Assembly: GCA_947460275.1 (NCBI GenBank)
Contig: CANHHZ010000097.1
Coordinates: 1 to 7,345, forward strand
Direction of reading: 5' to 3'
DNA: 7,345 nt
Source: Sphingobacteriaceae bacterium
GTDB lineage: Bacteria; Bacteroidota; Bacteroidia; Sphingobacteriales; Sphingobacteriaceae
Part shown: piece after piece, positions 1 through 6,622 of the stretch
Layout: each line of letters begins with the position of its first letter
Numbering within the stretch: the stretch's first letter is position 1
The notes under the pieces: generated by a model
Database searches by the model: none
Told to the model about the DNA's origin: nothing
Seen by the model: only the letters and a program-made list of their open reading frames with translations
Translations under genes and position numbers: made by a program

Positions 1-87
1 TCCTACACAGCCTAAAAATAAAATTGTAGCTACTAAAATACCACCAAATACATTTGTGTGATTTTTACGGTTTAAAATTTTCTGCAT
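1..87 (-). CDS. Possible membrane or lipoprotein gene, N-terminal part only (cut by window edge)
   Basis: On the minus strand an ATG at 87-85 opens a frame that stays open for 29 codons to the left edge. It starts inside the last codons of the acyl-CoA synthetase (23-bp overlap, different frame). The peptide begins MQKILNRKN and then becomes hydrophobic (GGILVATILFLGCVG): a short basic N-terminus followed by a membrane-type stretch, as in a small membrane protein. FLGC is an imperfect lipobox, so a lipoprotein signal is possible. The overlap suggests translation coupled to the synthetase. Too little is visible to name a family. Alternatively, a plus-strand frame (2-61, ending in TGA at 59-61) is also open and could be the tail of a convergent gene. 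I favour the minus-strand reading because of its start codon and signal-like pattern, but only weakly. Confidence 0.4.
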   Translation of the reverse strand, partial: MQKILNRKNHTNVFGGILVATILFLGCVG

Positions 88-1834
88 CGAGGTATATTTT
101 CTCTATCGTTTGTTTGTGTTTTTCTAAAATTATTTTTCGTTTAAAGCTAAGTTTAGGGGTAAGCTCGCCACTATCAATACTAAACTCGGTGGGCAAAAGC
201 GCAAATCGCTTTACTTGTTCCCACTTGCCAAAATCTTTGCCCAATTCGGCAATTACACGGGTATATTTATCTAACACCTGCAAATTGCTGATCATTTCGA
301 GAGGAGTGGTATATAAAATTCCTTTTTTCTCGCACCAAGTTGCTAAGGCGGCAAAATTAGGCACAATTAAAGCCGCAGGGAATTTTCTGTTTTCGCCAAG
401 TACAATCACTTGTTCTATTAAGGGCGACTCTATATACTTGTTTTCTAACATTTGCGGAGCGATGTATTTGCCTCCCGCAGTTTTAAAAATTTCTTTTTTA
501 CGATCGGTGATTTTCAAGAAATTACCTGCTACAATTTCGCCAATATCGCCGGTATAGAACCATCCATCTTTATCAATACTTTCGTTGGTTAAATCTTCTC
601 GTAAATAATAGCCTTTCATCACGTTGTGCCCACGGGTTAAAATTTCGCCATCTTCAGCTATTTTTATTTCAACACCATGTATTACTGTACCCACAGTACC
701 AAACATTGTTGCGCCAAAATGATTTACGGTTATTACTGGTGAGGTTTCTGTAAGGCCATATCCCTCAAAAACAGGCATGCCGGCAGCCCAAAATATGCGG
801 GCCAAGCGAGGATTTAAAGCTGCCCCTCCCGAGGCAAGCACCACAATGCGACCACCCAAGGCTTCTTGCCATTTTTTAAATACCAATTTCCTTGCAATGC
901 TCAACTGAAAATTATACCAAACTCCATTATTGAAATCAAATTTTTCGGCCAAAGCAAGAGACCAAAAAAAGATAGCTCTCTTCATTCCTTTAAGTGCCTT
1001 GCCTTTCTCCATGATTTTATCGTAAACCTTTTCTAAAAGTCGAGGTACGGTAGAAAACGAGTGTGGTTTTACTTCTTGTATATCGGCAACAATGGTATCC
1101 ATACTTTCGGCGTAATAAACGGCAACACCAGAATAAGCATACAGATAAAGAATCATGCGCTCGAAAATATGTGATAGGGGCAAAAAACTTAAGGCTATTT
1201 TTACCTCTTTAGGGAAGATAACAGCCGAATTTTTGAAGTTTTGCACTAAATTATCATGTGTTAGCATTACCCCTTTTGGGGTTCCGGTGGTACCGGAAGT
1301 ATAAATAATGGTAAGTATGTCATGTGGAGTTACGGCCGCACGAAACGCGTCTAAATCAACCACCGTATGCTTGCCTATTTCTACTAGGTCTTGCCAATGG
1401 TCGGCGCCAGCTAATTTATCAATGGTGTAAATTTTAACTTCATGTTTTACCGTTTGCGCAACTGTCTTAACTTTTTGATAAAGTTTTTCATCGGCCACGA
1501 ATACAAGGCTTATCTCGGCATTTTCCAAAATAAATTTAATGTCATGATCTGCCAAAGTTGGATACAAGGGAACCTGGTAAGCTCCAAGCTGGATGATGGC
1601 ATAGTCGCAAATATTCCATTCGGGTCTGTTTGGCGACATCACCGCTACACGAGAGCCTTTGCCAATGCCTAAAGTGGTAAGGCCAGCGCTAAGGTAATTG
1701 GTTACTTCACAAAACTCTTGCGTACTGTATTTTATCCATTTACCGTTTAGCTTACCACTTACAAATTCTGTTTTTGGAAACGTAGTCAAGTTGTGTTGTA
1801 GTAAGTCAAAAACCCGGGTTACCGCTGTAGACAT
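65..1834 (-). CDS. Long-chain acyl-CoA synthetase (AMP-forming fatty-acid-CoA ligase)
   Basis: A 589-residue member of the ANL adenylate-forming superfamily, of the long-chain acyl-CoA synthetase type. It activates a fatty acid with ATP to acyl-AMP and transfers it to CoA, feeding lipid synthesis or beta-oxidation. Visible motifs in order: the phosphate-binding loop IYTSGTTGTPKGVMLTH (about 177-193), YGLTETSP (359-366), GWFYTGD (424-430), DRKKEIFKTAGGK (444-456, the hinge and start of the C-terminal subdomain), and a C-terminal LTPKLSFKRK (559-568) whose lysines are candidates for the adenylation lysine. Length and the LTPxLxxKRK ending fit the roughly 600-residue FadD15/eukaryotic ACSL-like group better than E. 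coli FadD. There is no signal peptide; it is probably cytoplasmic or membrane-associated. The start at 1834 is preceded by a 55-60 nt untranslated leader below a candidate promoter and has no Shine-Dalgarno. The chain-length preference cannot be read from sequence. Confidence 0.95.
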   Translation of the reverse strand: MSTAVTRVFDLLQHNLTTFPKTEFVSGKLNGKWIKYSTQEFCEVTNYLSAGLTTLGIGKGSRVAVMSPNRPEWNICDYAIIQLGAYQVPLYPTLADHDIKFILENAEISLVFVADEKLYQKVKTVAQTVKHEVKIYTIDKLAGADHWQDLVEIGKHTVVDLDAFRAAVTPHDILTIIYTSGTTGTPKGVMLTHDNLVQNFKNSAVIFPKEVKIALSFLPLSHIFERMILYLYAYSGVAVYYAESMDTIVADIQEVKPHSFSTVPRLLEKVYDKIMEKGKALKGMKRAIFFWSLALAEKFDFNNGVWYNFQLSIARKLVFKKWQEALGGRIVVLASGGAALNPRLARIFWAAGMPVFEGYGLTETSPVITVNHFGATMFGTVGTVIHGVEIKIAEDGEILTRGHNVMKGYYLREDLTNESIDKDGWFYTGDIGEIVAGNFLKITDRKKEIFKTAGGKYIAPQMLENKYIESPLIEQVIVLGENRKFPAALIVPNFAALATWCEKKGILYTTPLEMISNLQVLDKYTRVIAELGKDFGKWEQVKRFALLPTEFSIDSGELTPKLSFKRKIILEKHKQTIEKIYLDAENFKP

Positions 1835-1896
1835 AAATGAAATTGAATTTGGTTAAAAATTAATTAGCAGTATAAAAGTACAGCACTGCTCCTTTT

Positions 1897-1927
1897 CAAA
1901 GCTAGCAATTTATATTTTGTATTAAAA
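1897..1927 (-). promoter_or_regulatory. Candidate Bacteroidota promoter for the acyl-CoA synthetase gene
   Basis: Reading the minus strand, TAGCTTTG (1904-1897) matches the Bacteroidota -7 consensus TAnnTTTG exactly. TTTT (1927-1924) lies exactly 19 bp upstream, one base off the -33 TTTG element. Transcription would begin around 1885-1892, giving a leader of about 50-60 nt before the ATG at 1834. An AAGGAG-like stretch on the same strand near 1890-1896 is too far from the start to act as a ribosome site. This is a pattern match only. Confidence 0.4.
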
Positions 1928-1972
1928 CCCGTTTTTAACTTGGTTTATTTTACTGCTTTTGAATTTAAATTT

Positions 1973-2014
1973 AAAAAAAAGAGTGTTGCAACCAAGGGTA
2001 CAACACTCTTTTTT
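1973..2014 (-). terminator. Rho-independent terminator downstream of the S8 peptidase gene
   Basis: An inverted repeat pairs 2001-2014 with 1975-1988: GAGTGTTG/CAACACTC core extended by A/T pairs to a perfect 14-bp stem, with a 12-nt loop. Read on the minus strand the stem ends in an uninterrupted run of eight Ts (1980-1973). It starts 18 bp after the peptidase stop codon, so it ends that transcript and separates it from the synthetase gene. A T run on the other strand (2009-2014) means it might also work in the opposite direction, but no plus-strand gene here needs it. Confidence 0.85.
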
Positions 2015-2031
2015 ACATTTTAATGTTTTTC

Positions 2032-3615
2032 TTACTTGTATGTTGCAGCAAGTTTTAAGGCATTATAGGCGTTTACTATACCGCCAGTTACGCACAAATC
2101 GGCAAAAGAAACGCTAACTGTATCGGCGCCCTTAAGTATATTTACATTTTGATTTACTTTTACTACCGACTTTAGAATGATGTCTTTTACTTGCAAAGCT
2201 GTAAGTTTTGGATAATAAGACCGGATTAAAGCCGCTAATCCAGCAACCACGGGAGCGGCCATACTTGTTCCGCTCTCCTCTACATATTTTTGTCCGGGCA
2301 CTGTAGATTTGATCGCAACTCCGGGTGCAAACACATCAACTGTTGTTTTTCCATAATTTGAAAAAGCCGCTTTTAAGGTTTCGTTGGCCAGTGGGCCCGA
2401 TGCGCCAACTGTAATCCACGAAGCAGCCAAACCTCCGTTTAAGTATTTATTGGTTGGGAAATTATTTTCTACTTCTAAGTCTTTATTGTCATTTCCAGCC
2501 GCGTGCACCAACAAAACGTCTTTGCTTACCGCATATTTTACAGCCTCATCCACTGCCTGTTTGTCCCATGATTGGCCTTTACCAAAACTCATGTTTATTA
2601 CTTTGGCTCCATTATCGGCTGCATAGCGAATAGCGTTGGCTACATCTTTATCGCGTTCATCGCCGTTTGGCGTATTGCGCACCCCCATAATAAACACATT
2701 ATCGGCTACGCCCATAACACCAAGTTTATTTGTTCTATCAGCGGCAATTATACCCGCAACATGCGAACCGTGCAAAGCATCAGGGCCCATTATATCATTA
2801 TTACCATAAAAACGTTCTTTGCTGTTGTTAGGGTCGTCGCCTACAATGCCTCTTGGATTGTAATCTACATTGTAGCTATAATTTACTTGATTATAGTAAT
2901 ATTTGTAGCCTTCTGCAATTTGGCTATCGTAAAAAGTTTTGAAATCGCTTTCTTTTAAAACGTTTAAAATGACTTCCTTAATTTTTAGTTCTTGTTGATT
3001 TTGGGTTTGAAAATTTTCAAAATCTGTAACCTTAGGTATTTCCTTGCCAATTTTTTTTACTACTGCATCTAAAACACTTTTAAATCCGCTGATACCTGCC
3101 AAATTACTTTTTGCAGTGGCCAGATCTGTTTCGAGTTGAGTTGTATTTTTTAGAAAAGCTTGGTAATCGGCCTTGTCTTTTGAAGAGAGATTATTTTCGG
3201 TGGTATTGGCAAAGCGAGCAGCATCTCGGCGTACCAAACGGGTAATTTCTAGGGTTTCAAACTCTATATTGCCATTTTTTCCACCCAAAAAATTCCAACC
3301 ATGCCTATCATCAACATAACCATTTTTGTCATCATCTATGCCATTGTTCGGAATTTCTTTAGGGTTAGACCAGATTACTCTTTTCAAATCTTCGTGATTG
3401 AGATCTACGCCCCCATCTAAAACAGCTACAATCACAGGTGTCGATTTTTTACCTTTTAGCAATTCATTGTATGCTTTTTCGGTGCTTATACCAAAAGTTC
3501 CAGAGGTTTTTAAATCGAGGTTATACCAGTTGGCTTTTTCTTGAGCCCATCCGAAAAAAGGCAACAGAGCAAATAAAATTAAGGCTAAGCCACTTTTTAA
3601 AAAGTTGTTTTTCAT
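2032..3615 (-). CDS. Exported subtilisin-like serine peptidase (family S8)
   Basis: A 527-residue subtilase. Residues 1-24 form a signal peptide (lysine/asparagine N-terminus, hydrophobic core, cleavage probably after GWA), so it is exported to the periplasm or beyond. The catalytic triad is visible: Asp67 in VAVLDGGVD, His282 in HGSHVAGI, Ser451 in GTSMAAPVVAG, with the oxyanion Asn375 in HAAGND. Residues 90-109 (NGIDDD...GYVDD..GWNF) resemble an acidic, possibly Ca2+-binding loop common in bacterial subtilases. Two oddities: only about 42 residues separate the signal peptide from Asp67, too few for a usual inhibitor_I9 propeptide, and 215 residues separate Asp67 from His282 (32 in subtilisin BPN'), so a large insert, rich in charged helix-like sequence at about 120-235, sits there. 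There is no recognisable C-terminal T9SS sorting domain. It ends at a strong terminator; 57 bp separate it from the pentapeptide gene upstream, with no clear promoter in that gap. The substrate is unknown. Confidence 0.93.
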   Translation of the reverse strand: MKNNFLKSGLALILFALLPFFGWAQEKANWYNLDLKTSGTFGISTEKAYNELLKGKKSTPVIVAVLDGGVDLNHEDLKRVIWSNPKEIPNNGIDDDKNGYVDDRHGWNFLGGKNGNIEFETLEITRLVRRDAARFANTTENNLSSKDKADYQAFLKNTTQLETDLATAKSNLAGISGFKSVLDAVVKKIGKEIPKVTDFENFQTQNQQELKIKEVILNVLKESDFKTFYDSQIAEGYKYYYNQVNYSYNVDYNPRGIVGDDPNNSKERFYGNNDIMGPDALHGSHVAGIIAADRTNKLGVMGVADNVFIMGVRNTPNGDERDKDVANAIRYAADNGAKVINMSFGKGQSWDKQAVDEAVKYAVSKDVLLVHAAGNDNKDLEVENNFPTNKYLNGGLAASWITVGASGPLANETLKAAFSNYGKTTVDVFAPGVAIKSTVPGQKYVEESGTSMAAPVVAGLAALIRSYYPKLTALQVKDIILKSVVKVNQNVNILKGADTVSVSFADLCVTGGIVNAYNALKLAATYK

Positions 3616-3672
3616 GTTAATTATGCTATTTGTTTAAAAAAATGATTTAAGATGATATGATAAAGTGAAAGA

Positions 3673-4254
3673 TTAGTTTTCTTCTACAATGATGCCATAA
3701 TTGCTAAGTAAACCCGCCAATCCTTCTGCAGAAAACTTGGCCTTTTTGAGGGTGTTTTTTTCGGGATCAATAGTGAAATTAAAAGAGGAAACAAAGTTTG
3801 CCCCATTTAAAATGGTTCGCATAAATACGGCTGCACTTAAATCGCATTGCTCAAATACGACCGAAGTTAAATCAGTTTCCGAAAAATCTGTTCCTTTGAG
3901 GGAGCACTTATGGAAACAAGCTTTTCTGTTTTTCTTTTTCATAAAAGCTGCATAATCTAAAATGCAGTTGGTAAAATTGATGGTAAACAAAAAATCTTTG
4001 GTTTGGGTAAAATCTACGCCAACTAACTTACAATTTACAAACTCTACCTTATCGAAACCATTATGACCAAACTTAACCATACTAAAATTGCAATTGGTAA
4101 AAACACAATTGATAAAATCACAACCAAAAAAGTTTGTGTTGGTCAAATCGCAATTTTCAAAAGTACAATCATCAAACTGCGTTTCTAGAATACCTGTTTG
4201 AGGAAACGCTGTAAAATTTTGATTTTGGAAATAAAGGCTTTCTTGTATTTGCAT
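3673..4254 (-). CDS. Cysteine-rich pentapeptide-repeat protein
   Basis: A 193-residue protein made mostly of pentapeptide repeats, predicted to fold as a right-handed quadrilateral beta-helix. Central Phe/Leu residues recur every five residues from F17 to F82 (F27, F32, L37, F42, F47, F52, F57, F62, F67, F72, L77, F82) and again from F94 to F154. Around 86-92 the phase shifts by two residues, and at 105-112 a basic stretch (MKKKNRKA) replaces one repeat and would form a loop. Cysteine fills the i-2 site at C30, C35, C45, C50 and C55. The C-terminal part (about 160-190, with KKAKFSAEGLAGLLSNYGI) is non-repeat and probably caps the helix. Interrupted coils and Cys-x-Phe/Leu repeats recall Qnr/MfpA-type proteins that protect DNA gyrase, but that role is only an inference; many such proteins have no known function. 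There is no signal peptide, so it is cytoplasmic. The first in-frame ATG was chosen; an ATG four bases upstream is out of frame. Confidence 0.9.
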   Translation of the reverse strand: MQIQESLYFQNQNFTAFPQTGILETQFDDCTFENCDLTNTNFFGCDFINCVFTNCNFSMVKFGHNGFDKVEFVNCKLVGVDFTQTKDFLFTINFTNCILDYAAFMKKKNRKACFHKCSLKGTDFSETDLTSVVFEQCDLSAAVFMRTILNGANFVSSFNFTIDPEKNTLKKAKFSAEGLAGLLSNYGIIVEEN

Positions 4255-4306
4255 GCATTAAAATTACAAGGCGCAAATTAATAAAAAGAATGAATAAGTT
4301 TTGAAA

Positions 4307-4362
4307 GAACAAGGAACAAAGAGCAAAGAACAAGGAACAAGGAACAAAGAACAAAGAATAAA
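4307..4362. repeat. Tandem heptanucleotide array, eight units of GAACAAR
   Basis: Eight contiguous 7-bp units fill this stretch: GAACAAG (units 1, 4, 5), GAACAAA (units 2, 6, 7), GAGCAAA (unit 3) and GAATAAA (unit 8), in register without gaps. It lies between the divergent starts of the pentapeptide gene (4254, minus) and the 94-residue gene (4394, plus), so it is within reach of both promoters. On the minus strand each A-type unit contains TTTG, the core of Bacteroidota promoter elements. Unit 8, next to the plus-strand gene, is more degenerate. Downstream on the minus strand, TTAATTTG (4281-4274) is a one-mismatch -7 match for the pentapeptide gene, without a properly spaced -33. Whether the array is regulatory, a copy-number-variable repeat or neutral cannot be told here. 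Confidence 0.9.
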
Positions 4363-4393
4363 GATTGCTTTACGCCCCTGATATAGTTTAAAT

Positions 4394-4678
4394 ATGGAAA
4401 TGGATTTCAATCCCGCCGCTATAAACATGATAAAAAATATACATCTTTACCAAATGGAAGATCATTTGGTGCACAGCTTGGGAACAAAATTGGTAAAAGT
4501 AAAACCGATAGAAAAAGACCTTTATCGGGTGAGCATTGACAATAGACCAATTGGCAATATTAGGAAAAAAGACGGCGGCTGGATGATGGAAGAATACGCA
4601 AAAGAAGAGCTCACCGCCGAAAATGTTCAGCTTATCGGAGATAAAATTGATAAGTTACCATGGCAATTTACCCAATAA
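4394..4678 (+). CDS. Small conserved-looking hypothetical protein, 94 residues
   Basis: The only sizeable plus-strand gene in the window. I do not recognise the family. The protein is soluble, mixed in charge, without signal peptide, membrane segment or cysteine. Residues 1-30 look helical; about 35-70 look beta-rich, with VSIDNRPIGNIRKKDGGW resembling a small beta-sheet turn ending in a conserved-looking Gly-Gly-Trp; the C-terminus is acidic then helical and ends KLPWQFTQ. The shape fits the many short single-domain hypothetical proteins of Bacteroidota. Starts at M1 (4394), M3 (4400) and M12 (4427) are all possible; M1 is used because the frame is open there and no ribosome site decides. 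It is divergent from the pentapeptide gene across the heptamer array and convergent with the MFS gene, with 43 bp between stop codons and no clear hairpin between them. Confidence 0.8.
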   Translation: MEMDFNPAAINMIKNIHLYQMEDHLVHSLGTKLVKVKPIEKDLYRVSIDNRPIGNIRKKDGGWMMEEYAKEELTAENVQLIGDKIDKLPWQFTQ

Positions 4679-4721
4679 GTAAATCGCTAGCACGGACCTA
4701 AAAATCATCCATGTAAAAATT

Positions 4722-5948
4722 TTAATCAGCAGAATAGTTTGGGGTATCTTCTTTAAAATTTAGGGTGCTGTAGCCATAAGCACAAAGTAAAAGCATCATT
4801 AAAATAATTAGCCAAAGGGCATTGTAACTTAATTTTTCGGCCAAATAAAATCCGCCAGTTGGGCCAATTACTTGTGCAACCGACCAGCTCAGCGTATAGC
4901 CAGCGGCATATTGTCCACGGTTAAATTCGTTGCTACGCTTAATGACAAACGTATTGATAAAAGGCAACGCTAGCATTTCGCCAAAAGAAAAAAGCAACAC
5001 GCTAAGCAAAGCCAAAACCATTGGCAAAAATTTGGGTAAAATAAGTACGGCAAAAGAAAAACCTACAATTAAAACACCCGAAATGATATAAAATATAGCC
5101 GATTTTTTATTTTCAATTTTGCTGATCATTACCATTTCAAATAGCGCAATAAGCACGCCATTTAAACCCAATATCAACCCAATTAAGGCTTCGTCTAAAT
5201 GCCAAACTTCCTTAAAAAAAACAGGAACCACCCTAAACATTAAAAAGAAACAAGTGGCAAAAATGGAAGTGAGCAAGATAAATTTGATAAACAGTGTATC
5301 TTGCCAAGGCTTGCGCACAATCATATTTTTTACTTTTTCTTGCGTTGCTTTTCTAAACCCTTTTATAGTGGGTAAAAAAATTAAGATTGCACCCGCCACC
5401 AAAACACCTACCGTACCATCTACAATAAACAATAAGCTGTAGTTAAACGACGCGATGATACCCCCCATACTTACCCCAACTGCCCAACCCATATTTGTAG
5501 CCAACCTATTGAGGGAGTACGACCTTGTTTCTTTACCAGGGGCAGCATAAGCCGCTATTGCAGTAAAATTTGCAGGCCTAAATGCTTCGGAAAAAAAGCT
5601 AATGACAAAAGCCAAACCACACAAAGCATTAAAATGTTCTACTTGCGAAAAGAAGAGGAATAATATCCCTCCTAGCAATGATGACAAAATTTGGACCGGT
5701 CTAAACCCGAAAACATCGGTAAGTTTACCTCCTGCAGTTGCCCCTAAAATAGAACCTAGCCCAAAAAGTGAGATCATTATTCCAGCATCAGAAGCAGGAC
5801 GATGCAAGGCTTGGGTAACATATAAACCCATAAAAGGAACGGCCATATAACCGCATCTATTCACTAAAATAACAATGCTCAACAACCATGTCTCTCGGCT
5901 TAAACCACTAAAAGAATTTTTATAAATACCAATGATCTGTTGAAACAT
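4722..5948 (-). CDS. MFS transporter, drug-efflux-like
   Basis: A 408-residue Major Facilitator Superfamily permease with the pattern of 12 membrane helices in two halves. The cytoplasmic loop between TM2 and TM3 has the family signature as GGKLTDVFGFR (73-83, with D78 and R83). The loop and helix at 120-163 (EAFRPAN, then RSYSLNRLATNMGWAVG) match the MdtH/YqjV-like branch of proton-coupled exporters. The basic stretch at 195-213 is the central cytoplasmic loop linking the halves. It acts in the inner membrane as a secondary transporter; the substrate is not readable, and multidrug efflux is only the default guess. It is on the same strand as the GNAT and epimerase genes but 168 bp downstream of the GNAT stop, with its own possible -7 element, so it may be separately transcribed. 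The start at 5948 places the first hydrophobic helix correctly (about 20-40). Confidence 0.92.
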   Translation of the reverse strand: MFQQIIGIYKNSFSGLSRETWLLSIVILVNRCGYMAVPFMGLYVTQALHRPASDAGIMISLFGLGSILGATAGGKLTDVFGFRPVQILSSLLGGILFLFFSQVEHFNALCGLAFVISFFSEAFRPANFTAIAAYAAPGKETRSYSLNRLATNMGWAVGVSMGGIIASFNYSLLFIVDGTVGVLVAGAILIFLPTIKGFRKATQEKVKNMIVRKPWQDTLFIKFILLTSIFATCFFLMFRVVPVFFKEVWHLDEALIGLILGLNGVLIALFEMVMISKIENKKSAIFYIISGVLIVGFSFAVLILPKFLPMVLALLSVLLFSFGEMLALPFINTFVIKRSNEFNRGQYAAGYTLSWSVAQVIGPTGGFYLAEKLSYNALWLIILMMLLLCAYGYSTLNFKEDTPNYSAD

Positions 5949-5967
5949 AACCCGATTAAATTGATCC

Positions 5968-5975
5968 CAAAAATA
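5968..5975 (-). promoter_or_regulatory. Candidate -7 element for the MFS transporter gene
   Basis: On the minus strand TATTTTTG (5975-5968) is an exact match to the Bacteroidota -7 consensus TAnnTTTG and lies 19 bp before the transporter ATG, implying a short leader. No TTTG or TTG is found at the expected 17-23 bp upstream, so this is a half-match in AT-rich sequence. Confidence 0.3.
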
Positions 5976-6011
5976 GACATTAAGCTATTAAATTTTAGGT
6001 ATAATTTATGT

Positions 6012-6125
6012 ATGAAAAAAGTATTGCTTAATGCGGCACACATTAAAGGCTCAATAGAAGGGATTTCGGGGACAGAAAACATTCAATTGAGCTTAACTGA
6101 TGATGATGAATTGCTATTAGATTAG
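6012..6125 (+). CDS. Possible 37-residue small protein, antisense to the MFS/GNAT gap
   Basis: ATG at 6012 opens a 37-codon frame ending in TAG at 6123-6125. The peptide starts MKKVLLNAAHIKGSIEG, continues through ISGTENIQLSLT and ends in a strongly acidic tail, DDDELLLD. It has no hydrophobic signal long enough for export. An upstream TTG at 5940 would extend it into the MFS coding start and is less likely. TATAAT (6000-6005) ends 6 bp before the ATG, which would give a leaderless or nearly leaderless message. That hexamer is not the usual Bacteroidota element, so this is weak support. Its last 9 bp overlap the end of the GNAT gene tail to tail. It fills most of the 168-bp gap that otherwise holds only the MFS leader. 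I do not recognise a family, and chance ORFs of this size are common. Confidence 0.35.
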   Translation: MKKVLLNAAHIKGSIEGISGTENIQLSLTDDDELLLD

Positions 6126-6602
6126 CTTTTTTACCATCCAAATGTTACAGCCAAAATGACCGGTATTACCCAGTGCAGAAGATTGATGCTCGAAACCTAA
6201 ACGTTCGTACAGATTAACGGCTTGGTCAAGCTCGGGCATGGTTTCTAAATACACATTTTGGAAGCCCAAGGTTATTGCTTTTTCAAAACATTTAAGAATA
6301 ATTGCTTTACCTAATCCCCTATTTCTTGCTTGTGGACTAAGGTAAAGTTTTACCATCTCGCAAGTATCCAAAGGCAAACCATCGGTAGGATAAATGCCGC
6401 CGCCGCCAATGACAATCCCATTTTCTTCCACAATCCAATACGCAGATTTATTTTCTACAAAAGTAGCTGATAAATGATTTGTGCTATTATCAAAATAAGC
6501 TGTGCCAGGTTTATTTGCTTTAAATTCTGTTAAAACATTTTTAATAATTTTGCCCATTTCGGAATCATCTTTTGGTTGTATTGAACGTATGATAGGTTTC
6601 AT
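6117..6602 (-). CDS. GNAT-family N-acetyltransferase
   Basis: A 161-residue acetyltransferase covering a single GNAT domain. It would transfer an acetyl group from acetyl-CoA to an amine of an unknown small molecule or protein. Visible landmarks: the beta-strand pair SAYWIVEENGIVIGGGGI (53-70), the strand leading into the acetyl-CoA loop CEMVKLYLSP (81-90), the pyrophosphate-binding motif RNRGLG (93-98, matching Q/R-x-x-G-x-G/A), and the late motif NLYERLGF (130-137) with a conserved-type Tyr132. The C-terminal HFGCNIWMVKK fits the closing strand of many Bacteroidota GNATs. It has no signal peptide and is cytoplasmic. The start lies 20 bp after the stop of the aldose epimerase gene on the same strand, with no terminator between, so co-transcription is likely. 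The gene's last 9 bp overlap the tail of the small plus-strand ORF. Confidence 0.92.
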   Translation of the reverse strand: MKPIIRSIQPKDDSEMGKIIKNVLTEFKANKPGTAYFDNSTNHLSATFVENKSAYWIVEENGIVIGGGGIYPTDGLPLDTCEMVKLYLSPQARNRGLGKAIILKCFEKAITLGFQNVYLETMPELDQAVNLYERLGFEHQSSALGNTGHFGCNIWMVKKLI

Positions 6603-6622
6603 GATAAAGTTGAATTAGAAAG

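Noticed and set aside
54..557. Plus-strand 167-codon ORF opposite the acyl-CoA synthetase
   Set aside because: Its composition has no family features and it is fully antisense to the C-terminal domain of a clearly intact synthetase.
2572..2958. Plus-strand 128-codon ORF with Ile/Val-rich, membrane-like sequence
   Set aside because: It lies wholly inside the S8 peptidase gene on the opposite strand, whose catalytic motifs are intact; antisense of AT-rich coding sequence commonly gives such hydrophobic frames.
2032..4254. S8 peptidase plus pentapeptide protein as a defence or toxin-immunity pair
   Set aside because: The peptidase carries a signal peptide and the pentapeptide protein is cytoplasmic; they are merely adjacent on one strand, and nothing in the sequence links their functions.
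4172..4354. Minus-strand 60-codon ORF rich in Phe/Leu/Cys that looks like a membrane peptide
   Set aside because: Its first half is just the translated heptamer array and the rest overlaps the pentapeptide gene in another frame; the periodic residues come from the 7-bp repeat.
4679..4721. Possible terminator between the convergent 94-residue and MFS genes
   Set aside because: Only short A/T pairings can be drawn, with no GC-containing stem; not enough to call.
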